Shown: positions 17,299 through 26,056 of the stretch, piece after piece
Numbering within the stretch: the first letter of the stretch is position 1
How the letters are laid out: the number at the start of each line of letters is the position of its first letter
Assembly (NCBI RefSeq): GCF_003063295.1
Contig: NZ_MUXF01000019.1
Span: 117,909 to 181,908, forward strand
Source: Arcobacter lacus
Lineage (GTDB): Bacteria > Campylobacterota > Campylobacteria > Campylobacterales > Arcobacteraceae
Length of the DNA: 64,000 bases
Direction of reading: 5' to 3'
Program-made: the position numbers and the translations under genes
The notes under the pieces: model-generated
The model's database searches: none
What the model saw: the letters and a program-made list of their open reading frames with translations, nothing else
What the model was told of the DNA's origin: nothing

Positions 17299-19029
17299 TT
17301 AGCAAGAAAAACCATATAATGGATCCACTTTGTATGTTCCTAAATCATTACCTTTTTTATCCATAACATGAACAGCACAAGCAATACAAGGGTCAAAACT
17401 ATGAATAATTCTAATAATTTCAAGAGGTTGAGAAATATCTTGCACTTTTAAACCAACTAAATTTGCTTCATAAGGTCCCATTTGTCCTTTTGCATCTATT
17501 GGTCCAGCATTCCAAGTTGAAGGAACAACTGCTTGATAGTTTTCAACAACTCCATTTTTTATTCTAATCCAGTGAGATAACATTCCTCTTGGAACATCTC
17601 CTATAAATCTTCCTTTATACTCTTTATCTTTATCTATTTTATAAGAAGTAAAAGTTGTCTCATCTACTTTTAGATTTTCAATTAAAGTATGAAAAGCTTC
17701 TAAACCATATTTAGTAACAGCTTTTACTTGTAACATTCTAGCTGCTGTTCTTCCTAATGTAGTAAATAATGCACTTTTTGGTAAACCAGTTTTTTGTAAA
17801 AACTCATCTACTATTGGAACTATTTTTTTATTTCCTTTTGCATAAGATACTAAAATACAAGCAAGAGGTCCAACTTCCATAGCATTTCCGTCATATCTTG
17901 GAGATTTAATCCAAGTATATTTTCCTTTTTCATCTACAACTTTAGAATGAACTTTTTCTCCATCCATTCCAATTGTATCCATATCTCTTAATCCTGTATA
18001 TAAAGGATTTGTTTTACCATCATAAGGATGAAGTGCTTCATTATTTTCATACCAAGAGTGAGTTGCTTCTTCTGTTATCAAATTTTCATTTATATCGTAA
18101 ACTTTTGATAAATCTCCATCAAAAATAATTCCAGAATCAAATAAAAATTCTGTTTTATTTAATCTCATCTCTTGATGAGCCATAAAATTCATAACTCCAG
18201 CTGGTCTTGTAACAGACAACTCATCTTTAAATACACTTGCTGCCATTATGATATCTGCTTGATAAGCATTTTCTATAAACTCTGCTCCAACTTTAAATAA
18301 AGTTAGATATTCTCCCATTCTTGAAGGATCTAATAAATCCATAACACAAGTTACTCCACCAACTGTTAAACTTTGTGGATGTGGTTGTTTTCCTCCAAAA
18401 ATAGCCATAAGTTTTGCTAAATCTCTTTGAACTTCTAAAGCTTTTAAATAGTGGCTTAATAAAATTAAGTTTTGTTCAGGAGATAATCTATAAGTTTTAT
18501 GTCCCCAATAAGCATTTGCAAATGGTCCTAATTGTCCTTTTTCTACAAACTCTTTAACTCTTGTTTTTACTTTTTTTAAGTCATTTTCTCCAGTTGCTAT
18601 TGGAAAATCACTATATTTAAATGCCTCTTTTGAAGCTTTTTGTTCATCTGCATCAAGAGCAGATACAACATCAACCCAATCAAGTCCATGTAAATGGTAA
18701 AAATGTACTATATGGTCATGCATAAATAAAGCCATATTCATCAAACTTCTTGTAAGTTTTGCATTTATAGGTGGAACTATTCCTAAAGCATCTTCAACTG
18801 CTTCAATTCCTGCCCTATAATGAGAAAATGTACAAACTCCACAAATTCTTTGCATCAAAAACCCAGCATCTCTTGGGTCTCTATTTTTTACTATTGTTTC
18901 TAAACCTCTCCATAATGTTGAAGATGAATATGCTTTTTGAATCACATTATTTTCATCAACTTCAACTTCTATTCGCAAGTGCCCTTCAATTCTTGTAATT
19001 GGGTCTATTATTACTCTTTTATTCGGCAT
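17299..19029 (-). CDS. hydB1: [NiFe]-hydrogenase large subunit, hydrogenase 1 (HydB)
   Basis: This catalytic subunit holds the Ni-Fe(CN)2CO site. RIEGHLRIE, the N-terminal nickel motif RICGVC (C63, C66) and the C-terminal DPCIACAVH are all present. A 22-residue tail (from VMDKKG) follows the histidine and should be cut by HydD1. The active-site arginine motif is seen as DVPRGMLSHW. The start at 19029 (MPNKRVIIDP) has AGGAG at six-base spacing and overlaps hydA1 by 11 bases, so an upstream extension is unlikely. Exported together with HydA1 through the Tat signal of the small subunit. Confidence 0.96.
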   Translation of the reverse strand: MPNKRVIIDPITRIEGHLRIEVEVDENNVIQKAYSSSTLWRGLETIVKNRDPRDAGFLMQRICGVCTFSHYRAGIEAVEDALGIVPPINAKLTRSLMNMALFMHDHIVHFYHLHGLDWVDVVSALDADEQKASKEAFKYSDFPIATGENDLKKVKTRVKEFVEKGQLGPFANAYWGHKTYRLSPEQNLILLSHYLKALEVQRDLAKLMAIFGGKQPHPQSLTVGGVTCVMDLLDPSRMGEYLTLFKVGAEFIENAYQADIIMAASVFKDELSVTRPAGVMNFMAHQEMRLNKTEFLFDSGIIFDGDLSKVYDINENLITEEATHSWYENNEALHPYDGKTNPLYTGLRDMDTIGMDGEKVHSKVVDEKGKYTWIKSPRYDGNAMEVGPLACILVSYAKGNKKIVPIVDEFLQKTGLPKSALFTTLGRTAARMLQVKAVTKYGLEAFHTLIENLKVDETTFTSYKIDKDKEYKGRFIGDVPRGMLSHWIRIKNGVVENYQAVVPSTWNAGPIDAKGQMGPYEANLVGLKVQDISQPLEIIRIIHSFDPCIACAVHVMDKKGNDLGTYKVDPLYGFSC

Positions 19030-20197
19030 CATGTTCTCCTTCTTGCGAATCTTTTGGATTTTTAAATTTTGAAATAGCTGCATGTGCTACAATACCAATT
19101 CCAGTAAGAGTTAGTAATCCAACTCCTATTTTATCAGCTGTTGCATCAGCTCCTAAACCTTTGAATACTGTACTATAAAGTCTATTTGCAACTGGTTCTT
19201 CAAAAGGTCCCATAGTATCCCAAAAATTTGGTTCACTACAACCAATACAGCCATGTCCAGCTTGAATAGGCCAAGAAGTATGAGAATTGAATTTATTTTT
19301 TGAACAGTTATTAAAAGTATATGGCCCTTTACAACCTACTTTATATAAACAATATCCTTTTTTTGCACCTTCATCTCCAAACTCTTCTACAAACTCACCT
19401 GCGTCAAAATGCCCTCTTCTTTCACATAAATCGTGAATTCTTAATCCATATGCCCATTTTGGTCTATTGTAAACATCAAGCGATGGTAAAGTTCCATAAA
19501 GAATATAATGAAGTAAAGTTCCAACTATATTTTTTTCACTTGGAGGACAGCCAGGAACATTTATTACTAATTTATCTGTAACTTTCGATAAAGCTTTTGC
19601 TCCAGTTGGATTTGGAATTGCTGCTTGAACTCCACCAAAAGATGAACAAGTTCCTATTGCAAATATTGCTAAAGCATTGTTTGAAGCGTCAATTGCTGAT
19701 TGTTCTCCTGTTTTTCCATGTCCACCAATAGTTAAAAAAGTAGCATTTTCTCCTGTTGGAATACCACCTTCAACCATTAGGATATATCTTCCTTTATATT
19801 TTTCGATAGCTGATTCAAGATTGTGTTCAGCTTGCCAACCAGCTGCTGCCATCAAAGTTTCATGATATTCTAAAGATATATAATCAAAAATTAAAGAATC
19901 AATAGTTGGAGCATCTGTTCTAAGTAGTGATTCACTACATCCAGTACACTCGGCCATATGAAGCCAAATAATAGGTAGTCTATCACTCAAAGAGGCTGCT
20001 TTTGCAACTAAAGGAGTAAATGTTGCAGGAAGTGCTAACATAGCAGTCATTGCTGTTGCCCATTTCATAAAATCTCTTCTTGAGATACCTTTTTCTTCCA
20101 AATGAGAAGTTATTGATTTATCTTCTTTAAACTTTGGTAATTTTTCTAAATCCAATAACCTATTGGCCAATCTATCATAAAGTTTTTTATCTTTCAA
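19019..20197 (-). CDS. hydA1: [NiFe]-hydrogenase small subunit, hydrogenase 1 (HydA)
   Basis: This electron-transfer subunit with three FeS clusters has a Tat signal (SRRDFMKWA, R40-R41) and a C-terminal membrane anchor (GVGLLTLTGIGIVAHAA). Proximal-cluster residues are canonical: CTGCSE (C84, C87), GTCSSFGG and GCPPSE. Distal and medial ligands are also present (IHDLCERR, YCLYKVGCKGP, NNCS, GCIGCSEP). The extra cysteines of the oxygen-tolerant 4Fe-3S type are absent, so an ordinary oxygen-sensitive enzyme is inferred. The start is TTG at 20197 after an AAGGAT site. Membrane-bound group 1, as in Wolinella HydA. Confidence 0.95.
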   Translation of the reverse strand: MKDKKLYDRLANRLLDLEKLPKFKEDKSITSHLEEKGISRRDFMKWATAMTAMLALPATFTPLVAKAASLSDRLPIIWLHMAECTGCSESLLRTDAPTIDSLIFDYISLEYHETLMAAAGWQAEHNLESAIEKYKGRYILMVEGGIPTGENATFLTIGGHGKTGEQSAIDASNNALAIFAIGTCSSFGGVQAAIPNPTGAKALSKVTDKLVINVPGCPPSEKNIVGTLLHYILYGTLPSLDVYNRPKWAYGLRIHDLCERRGHFDAGEFVEEFGDEGAKKGYCLYKVGCKGPYTFNNCSKNKFNSHTSWPIQAGHGCIGCSEPNFWDTMGPFEEPVANRLYSTVFKGLGADATADKIGVGLLTLTGIGIVAHAAISKFKNPKDSQEGEHDAE

Positions 20198-20532
20198 AAC
20201 TTATCCTTCAATTTTTATGAATAATCATTCATTTTTTGCATTTTAGGTATTCTATAATGTTTATCTTTAAATTTTGTTGTTTAAATGGATAATTTTTTAT
20301 AATTTAATACAAAATAAGTTTTGCATTTACAAAATGTAATTGTTTTGTAATGAAATATTAAAATATAGTTATTTATAATAAATGATATTATATATTTAAA
20401 TAAGAAATAATTATAATTATTTTCTAATAAATCATAAACTCTATGGCTAGATAAGACTAATCATAATTGCATATAAAATAAGAAACAAATATCAAAAATA
20501 AAGATATAAAGGAAAAAATCTTCCTTTATATT
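20198..20532. other. 335-base region: hydA1 promoter region and fecA1 end
   Basis: No gene is visible. The part next to 20198 must hold the promoter of hydrogenase operon 1. Two AT-rich inverted repeats stand out: TATAATA-AATGA-TATTATA at 20374-20392, and AAATAATTA/TAATTATTT at 20405-20422. These could be operators, but chance is possible in sequence this AT-rich. The terminator of fecA1 lies at its right end. Confidence 0.55.
20504..20531 (-). terminator. Intrinsic terminator after fecA1
   Basis: Minus-strand hairpin with a 10-bp stem (ATATAAAGGA/TCCTTTATAT) directly after the receptor stop codon, followed by CTTTATTTTTGATA on the minus strand. Confidence 0.65.
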
Positions 20533-22905
20533 TTAGAATTTCATATTCATAGATAATAAAAATGTTCTAGGAGAACCTACAACATTTCCACCAGTTGCCC
20601 AACCTACTGATTGATAATATTCTTCATCAAATAAATTATATACGTTTAATAAAACATCAAGATTTTTACTATATTGATACTTTGTATTAACTCCAACTGT
20701 ATAATATCCGCTTTGTTTTATCTTATCAAAGTCATTTGATTTTATATCATTTTGAGCATATATATTCGCTCCAACAGTCCATTTATTTGAATCAACTGGC
20801 AATTTATAAGTAGTTGAAAGTTTAAATTGCTGTTTTGGTAAAGTTAAATCAAAATTTTTACCTATATTACTTTTATTTACATCTTTTGTATATTCTGTTT
20901 CTACATAAGTATATCCTGCAACTAATTGCCAACTATCAGTAATTGCTCCACTAATTTCTGTTTCAAAACCTTTACTTTCAACTTCTCCTGATGCTCTTTT
21001 ACAAAATCCACCAGTAGTTCCAGGGCAAGGATTTGGTCCAGTTAAATCATCAGTTGCTCTATTTTGCTGTTTTATCAGAAATGTTGATAGATTTGCATTT
21101 AATGCCCCATCAAAATACTCACCTTTTATACCAGCTTCATAATTTGTTCCAGTAATTGGTTCTAATAAATTTCCACTTTTATCTATACTATTTTGTGGTT
21201 GAAAGATTTCTGTCCAACTTGTATAAATAGAGTGATTATCATCTAAATCATAAACTATTCCAGCATAAGGAACAACTTCTGCTGTTGCTTTATATGTAGT
21301 ATTTGTTCCCAAATTTTCATTTTCATACCAACTCAGTCTTGTTCCTAAAATAAGATTTAATGAGTCAGCTAAATTTAAACGAGTAGCTAAATATGTGCCC
21401 TTTTGTGTAATTTCTCTATGCAATGGCCATTTAGTCATATCAATATTTGGTTTTGATACAATAGAAGAGTTCCAATTATATGGATCAACTAAAGGACCAT
21501 TAGTTGTCCAAGCATAATCAGCCCAACCTCCCCAGTTTTTATTTTCAAATTTTCTATAATCAGCACCAAGCATTAATTCATGATTTCTTCCAAATAAAGA
21601 GTATGGTCCACTTAATGATACATCATAAGAGTCTTGTTTATTATCAAGTTTATATCTTTGAGTATTTTGATATAACTCTCCAGAAATTCTACTAAATGCT
21701 GAAAACATTATATCTTGTTCTGGTCTTTTCCAATTTCCTGCTAGTTTTGCTTTCCAGTCATTATTAAAGTTATATTCAAGTTGTGAAAAAACTGTTTTAT
21801 CTGTTTGTTTCCAATAATCAAAGTCATTTGATAGATTTGTTTTTCTACTTACATCTAAGAAACTTCCATCTTCATTTGTTGGTAATCTGTTATATCCACC
21901 TGTATTGTCAACTTCTCTATAATGAAAACCAATTGTAGCCATAAGATTATCAGTTATATCAGCTTCTACAACACCATAAAATTGATAATTTTTTTGTTCA
22001 GCATTATCATAAAACATATCTGAATCTTGAGCTGTTATAACAGTTCTTGCTCTTATAGTTTTATCTTCATTTAAAGCTCCACCAACGTCAAAAGTTCCTC
22101 TAAAGTTATCATAACTACCATAACTTATACTAGCATTTCCTTTTGTCTCTTTTGTTGGTTTTTTTCTAACTAAATTTACAGTAGCTGATGGTGTTCCTGT
22201 ACCTGTAGTTAGTCCTGTTGCTCCCCTTACTACTTCAACTCTATCATAAATATCTAAAGAATCATTGTCTGCATTAAAAGTTGAATTTGCTCCCGTACTT
22301 ATAGGTACACCATCTAACATAATATTTGATATTTCAAATCCTCTGGCACTAAAATTCCCAGAATCACCTACTAAATAACCTTTGTCTATAGAAATACCTG
22401 TAACATTTCTCATGGCATCATCAAGTGTTGTATAACCAAAATCTTCTATTTGTTGTCTAGTCATAACACTAACTGATTGTGGAGTATCTCTTTGTGACAT
22501 ATTTAGTTTTGTTGCTGTATTCATTCTCTCAGTAGTATATGAACCTGTACCTTCTGTTGTATTTAATGAAACTTCATTAATTGAAATAGATTCTAAAACA
22601 GTACCTTGACCTTTTGTTACTTTTTGTTTGATAATAATTGTATTATTTTCAATAGTTGCTTCAAGTCCTGTATCTTCCAAAGCCTTATCAAGTGCATTTT
22701 TAGTACCTTCAATATTTTGTATTTTTGAAGATGTTTTGCCTTTTAGAAGTTTTCCATTTACTAAATATGGCATATTTGATTTACTTGCTATTTGTTTGAT
22801 AGCATCCTCAAGATTTTGTTTTTCTAAGTTAAAGCTATCTTGTCCATATAAACTTAAAGATAAAGCTAAACTTAGAGCGATTTTTGAGTAAGTTGTACTT
22901 TTCAT
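20533..22905 (-). CDS. TonB-dependent siderophore receptor with STN signalling domain (FecA/FpvA type)
   Basis: This 790-residue outer-membrane receptor has a signal peptide to about residue 23 (LSLYGQD). A secretin/TonB N-terminal (STN) domain spans about 25-95 (LEDAIKQIASKSNMPYLVNGK), followed by a plug domain (RDTPQSVSVMTRQQIEDFG) and a 22-strand barrel ending NMKF. The STN domain is the part that signals to a FecR-type anti-sigma factor. Just upstream are fecR and fecI homologues on the same strand, which fits cell-surface signalling. The ligand is probably a ferric siderophore but is not identifiable. It lies oddly between two hydrogenase operons. Confidence 0.92.
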   Translation of the reverse strand: MKSTTYSKIALSLALSLSLYGQDSFNLEKQNLEDAIKQIASKSNMPYLVNGKLLKGKTSSKIQNIEGTKNALDKALEDTGLEATIENNTIIIKQKVTKGQGTVLESISINEVSLNTTEGTGSYTTERMNTATKLNMSQRDTPQSVSVMTRQQIEDFGYTTLDDAMRNVTGISIDKGYLVGDSGNFSARGFEISNIMLDGVPISTGANSTFNADNDSLDIYDRVEVVRGATGLTTGTGTPSATVNLVRKKPTKETKGNASISYGSYDNFRGTFDVGGALNEDKTIRARTVITAQDSDMFYDNAEQKNYQFYGVVEADITDNLMATIGFHYREVDNTGGYNRLPTNEDGSFLDVSRKTNLSNDFDYWKQTDKTVFSQLEYNFNNDWKAKLAGNWKRPEQDIMFSAFSRISGELYQNTQRYKLDNKQDSYDVSLSGPYSLFGRNHELMLGADYRKFENKNWGGWADYAWTTNGPLVDPYNWNSSIVSKPNIDMTKWPLHREITQKGTYLATRLNLADSLNLILGTRLSWYENENLGTNTTYKATAEVVPYAGIVYDLDDNHSIYTSWTEIFQPQNSIDKSGNLLEPITGTNYEAGIKGEYFDGALNANLSTFLIKQQNRATDDLTGPNPCPGTTGGFCKRASGEVESKGFETEISGAITDSWQLVAGYTYVETEYTKDVNKSNIGKNFDLTLPKQQFKLSTTYKLPVDSNKWTVGANIYAQNDIKSNDFDKIKQSGYYTVGVNTKYQYSKNLDVLLNVYNLFDEEYYQSVGWATGGNVVGSPRTFLLSMNMKF

Positions 22906-22924
22906 AGTCTTCCTTTCATATTAT

Positions 22925-22960
22925 TAATTATGAGAATTAGTTTCTCTGTATAATAAGACG
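22925..22960 (-). promoter_or_regulatory. Candidate ECF-sigma promoter/operator before fecA1
   Basis: On the minus strand CGTCTT (22960-22955), resembling the -10 CGTC of ECF-sigma promoters, is followed after 15 bases by TAATTCTCATAATTA (22939-22925). The same two blocks, spaced 13 bases, precede the second receptor gene at 54138-54171. The shared 15-mer in two otherwise different leaders argues for function. Whether it is bound by Fur or a FecI-type sigma is inference. Confidence 0.5.
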
Positions 22961-23000
22961 ATTGAACTATCAAAAAGTGGATATGTTTTTATAAGAAATT

Positions 23001-23963
23001 TTAAAATTTCTTATAAATATATGTAAAATCTTCTTTTTTATCAACTTTTAAAGGATATATTTTTGTCAAAGCAAATAAAAACTTATCCATATCATCTATA
23101 GGAAAAGAGCCACTAACAGAATACTTTTGAGCCTCTTTTTGAATAACTATATTTACATCTTTATATTTTTTAAATTCATTTATAGCTTTTTCCAAAGAAT
23201 CATCTTGAAAAAACAAAACGCCATCTTTCCAAGAAGCAATAGTTTTTATATCTATATCTTTTAATCTAACTTTACTATTTTGTTTATCAAATGAGATATG
23301 TTTTCCTTCTGTAAGAATTGCTAACTCTTTTATCTCATCATTTTTATTTTGTTCAACTTTTACTTTTCCTCTTATCACATCTACATCTATTTTATCTTTT
23401 TCATTTTTTACTTCAAAGTTTGTACCTAAAACTTCTACTTTTATCATATTTGCATTTACAATAAAAGGTTTATCTGGATTCTTTGCTACATCAAAAAGAG
23501 CTTTTCCAAAACTCAAATTTACTTCTCTTTTATCTTTGTAGTATTTGATATCCAACTTTGTTTTTGCATCTACCACTACTTTTGAACCATCAGGTAAAAC
23601 TATATCTTTTATCTCTTTATCTGTTACAAAAGTATGTTTTATACCAAAATTTAGGTATTCATTTACTGTAAATAAACTTGCTCCAATTAGGAGAAGAATC
23701 GAAGCTGCTATTTTAAAAATTTTTGCTTTTTTGAAACTTTTTTCACTTTTGATTTCTTGATGAACCTCTTGTGAGATTTTATCTTTTATATTTTTTGATA
23801 AAGAAGAGTATAAAAGCTGTAATCTTTCTACTTTTTCAAAAGCTTTTTTATGTTCTATATTTTCATTTATCCAAGTATTAAACTCTAGTTCTTGACTTTT
23901 TGTAAAGCCATCTTTTTTACAGGTAAAAAAATAAGCCGCTTTTTCTTGTATATTTTCATTCAT
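23001..23963 (-). CDS. FecR-type anti-sigma factor / signal transducer (cassette 1)
   Basis: This 320-residue inner-membrane regulator receives the signal from the STN domain of FecA1 and controls the adjacent ECF sigma factor. It has an N-terminal cytoplasmic DUF4880-like region (AAYFFTCKKDGFTKSQELEFNTWINENIEHKKAF), a single membrane span (about 83-103), then a FecR domain (DIVLPDGSKVVVDAKTKLDIKYY, KVEVLGTNFEVKN). The end resembles the DUF4974 domain. It lies 3 bases after fecI and 95 bases before fecA1. Length and order match classical FecR. Release of the sigma factor by proteolysis is known for the family but cannot be seen here. Confidence 0.9.
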   Translation of the reverse strand: MNENIQEKAAYFFTCKKDGFTKSQELEFNTWINENIEHKKAFEKVERLQLLYSSLSKNIKDKISQEVHQEIKSEKSFKKAKIFKIAASILLLIGASLFTVNEYLNFGIKHTFVTDKEIKDIVLPDGSKVVVDAKTKLDIKYYKDKREVNLSFGKALFDVAKNPDKPFIVNANMIKVEVLGTNFEVKNEKDKIDVDVIRGKVKVEQNKNDEIKELAILTEGKHISFDKQNSKVRLKDIDIKTIASWKDGVLFFQDDSLEKAINEFKKYKDVNIVIQKEAQKYSVSGSFPIDDMDKFLFALTKIYPLKVDKKEDFTYIYKKF

Positions 23964-23966
23964 TTT

Positions 23967-24443
23967 TTAATTCCACTCTTTTTCTTCTATATACTCTGTA
24001 AGCTTTGTCGTTGCAGCTATAACATATTTTTGTACAGTATTTAAACTAAGATTTAAAATTTTTGCAATTTGTTTTTTATCATATCCATCAAAAATATGTA
24101 AAACAAAAACTTGTTTTAGATGTTTTGGTAAAGTTTCTAAAGCTTCTATTAATAACTCTTCTTTGATATTTTCTAAAACAATTTCATCTGGTTGCTCTTC
24201 AATAGAACAAAAATGATTTTCTTCTTTGTATTCGATAAATTCTTTATTTTTTACTTTTTTTGAATAATCAAAAGTCAGATTTCTAGCAACTTTATATAAA
24301 AAAGCTCTTTCATTTTCTATCTTTATCTCTTTTTGTTTTTCTAAAGTTCTTGCATAAGTTTCTTGTACTATTTCTAAAGCTTGTTCTTTGTCTTTTGTCA
24401 TTTTTTGAACATACGAGACTAATTCATCATAATATTTCAACAT
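23967..24443 (-). CDS. ECF RNA polymerase sigma factor, FecI type (cassette 1)
   Basis: This 158-residue sigma-70 family ECF factor has region 2 (EIVQETYARTLEKQ, RAFLYKVARNLTFDYSKK) and region 4 (LPKHLKQVFVLHIFDGYDKKQIAKILNLSLNTVQKYV). It should transcribe the fecA1 gene when released by its FecR partner. A Fur-like box lies 20-35 bases upstream of its start, suggesting expression in low iron. About 40-45 percent of its residues look shared with the second FecI at 52787-53260, judged by eye. Confidence 0.92.
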   Translation of the reverse strand: MLKYYDELVSYVQKMTKDKEQALEIVQETYARTLEKQKEIKIENERAFLYKVARNLTFDYSKKVKNKEFIEYKEENHFCSIEEQPDEIVLENIKEELLIEALETLPKHLKQVFVLHIFDGYDKKQIAKILNLSLNTVQKYVIAATTKLTEYIEEKEWN

Positions 24444-24463
24444 TTATGTTTCTTTGTTATTTT

Positions 24464-24478
24464 TGATAAATATTATCA
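24464..24478 (-). promoter_or_regulatory. Fur-box-like operator before fecI (cassette 1)
   Basis: TGATAAATATTATCA matches the 7-1-7 Fur consensus TGATAATNATTATCA with one mismatch, and it extends to a 9-3-9 palindrome (24461-24481). It lies 20 bases upstream of the fecI start on the minus strand. Iron repression by Fur is inferred. Confidence 0.55.
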
Positions 24479-24516
24479 AAACTAGTTTTAAGTTTTACTT
24501 ATTAAAACTAGTTTCA
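24478..24516 (-). terminator. Hairpin after hydE2 formed by repeated AAAACTAGTTT
   Basis: Two copies of AAAACTAGTTT (24478-24489 and 24504-24514) form a 13-bp stem just beyond the hydE2 stop on the minus strand. The following T-run is poor, so it may be a weak terminator or a regulatory repeat next to the Fur-like box. Confidence 0.4.
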
Positions 24517-24523
24517 AAATGAA

Positions 24524-26056
24524 TTAGTAGTCTAGAGGATACTCTTTTGGAAGAATGATATTATAATTTTTACTCAAAGTTTTAAGTGTTTTTGACAACA
24601 AAATAGAATTTGCAAACATATTTCCACATAAAACAATATCTTTTGCTTTTATCTCTTTTGCAATTTCATCTGAATAATTACAGATAAATTCACTCAAACT
24701 CTCATAAAATGAATATGCTAAAGTTTGGTTATCAACATTTGCCATTTTATAAGACATAATTGATTGAACTATTCTTCTATAATCTAAAACATTTAATTTA
24801 TTAACTTTTATAAGTTTCATATCTATTTGAATACCACTTTTTAGGTTTGTATCAAGTGCTAAATCTTCAAACTCTTTTGCACTATTTAAACCTAAAACTT
24901 TTGCACAAATATTTACAATAGATTCAAAACCTTTTGCATTTGTAGGTACAATCGCTGATACAACTTCAGGATATTTTCTAATAAAATTAGTAATCAATCT
25001 TGAACAATGTTCATCAATAGCTGAAATTTCATCAAAACAATTTGTAATACTATTTCTAATATTTGGAATAACAATAACTTCTTTTTGTCCTTTTGTAGGA
25101 ATATTTAAACTAATCGAACTACTTTTAGTAGTTGAAGAAAAATATACTCCAACGCTAGGTTCTAATCTTTTTGCACTTTGAGCTAAAGTTGCTTTGTAAA
25201 CTCCACCAAATTCATTAAAATACTCTTTTGAAGAGTTAAACTTTTTTCTTGAAACAAAATCATATTTAGGGAAAAGTCCTTTATTTCCTGAGATGATAAT
25301 ATTTTGTTCTTTATTATAAGTAACTCTTAATCCATCTTGGTAAACATCATCATTTACATATAAAATATAGTTAAAACCATTTTCTTTTAATGCTTTTGCA
25401 AATAAAACTGTCTCTTTATCATCTGGAATTTTTGCATAAATAAATTTTGTTGAACTAAACTCTTTATTTGCATTTTTTAAAAGTTTAAATTTTAGTTTTA
25501 TTAGTGGTCTTTCAATAGAACATAAAAGTTGAAAATCTCTCATATTCAAATCAAAAAGTTCATCAAGTTTTGTTACATCAGTTATTAAAAGTTTTACTTG
25601 ATAACCTTTGTTTTCAAACTCTTCTCTTATTGTTTTATTTGGTAAAAACAGTTTTTTTAAACCATTATGAGTTTCAAATCTTGATATTCCACCACTTTTG
25701 ATTTTTTCTATATCATTTAAAAAATCTATTTTATTTTCTCTTATTATTTTTACTATTGAATCATTTGTAAGTAAAGTAAGATTTTGTTTGATATTAAAAT
25801 TTTCTATTTCTTCCAAAGTTTCATCATAACTATCAACTACATAAGAGTTTGATATAAAAATCGACATTGGAAGCTTTTTTTCTAAAAGAAGGAAAAAACT
25901 CTCTATATTTTTTTCATCTTCATCAAAAATAATTAGAATAAAATCTTTATACTGTTTACATGAAGCATTTATTTTTACTTCACTTATTAAAGTTTCTATT
26001 ATATATTTAAAATATAAGTTTGTAGTATTGAACTCTATTTTATAAATTAATTGCAT
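24524..26056 (-). CDS. hydE2: HydE-type hydrogenase accessory protein, HypF-like (copy 2)
   Basis: This paralogue of the 14449-16068 protein has 510 residues from the start chosen here. Both begin with a short beta-rich domain containing PMSIF, carry an IERPLIKLKF / IEKPQIEFKI segment, and end with a HypF/Kae1-like VLCGNMFAN motif. Unlike copy 1 it has lost the CxxC pairs in the zinc-finger region. The ATG at 26056 (MQLIYKIEF) is preferred because a GAGGAAG lies about nine bases upstream. An earlier in-frame ATG at 26074 has no site. It overlaps hydD2 by 17 bases and ends the second operon. It presumably serves hydrogenase 2; its biochemical activity is unknown. Confidence 0.75.
   Translation of the reverse strand: MQLIYKIEFNTTNLYFKYIIETLISEVKINASCKQYKDFILIIFDEDEKNIESFFLLLEKKLPMSIFISNSYVVDSYDETLEEIENFNIKQNLTLLTNDSIVKIIRENKIDFLNDIEKIKSGGISRFETHNGLKKLFLPNKTIREEFENKGYQVKLLITDVTKLDELFDLNMRDFQLLCSIERPLIKLKFKLLKNANKEFSSTKFIYAKIPDDKETVLFAKALKENGFNYILYVNDDVYQDGLRVTYNKEQNIIISGNKGLFPKYDFVSRKKFNSSKEYFNEFGGVYKATLAQSAKRLEPSVGVYFSSTTKSSSISLNIPTKGQKEVIVIPNIRNSITNCFDEISAIDEHCSRLITNFIRKYPEVVSAIVPTNAKGFESIVNICAKVLGLNSAKEFEDLALDTNLKSGIQIDMKLIKVNKLNVLDYRRIVQSIMSYKMANVDNQTLAYSFYESLSEFICNYSDEIAKEIKAKDIVLCGNMFANSILLSKTLKTLSKNYNIILPKEYPLDY

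Noticed and set aside
18771..19865. Open frames on the plus strand across hydB1 and hydA1
   Set aside because: They are antisense to genes with complete hydrogenase motifs, have low-complexity leucine/glutamine-rich products and no ribosome sites.
20198..20532. Recent transposon insertion carrying fecIRA between the hydrogenase operons
   Set aside because: No transposase, integrase, target-site duplication or inverted terminal repeats are visible, and base composition and codon use look like the neighbours'.
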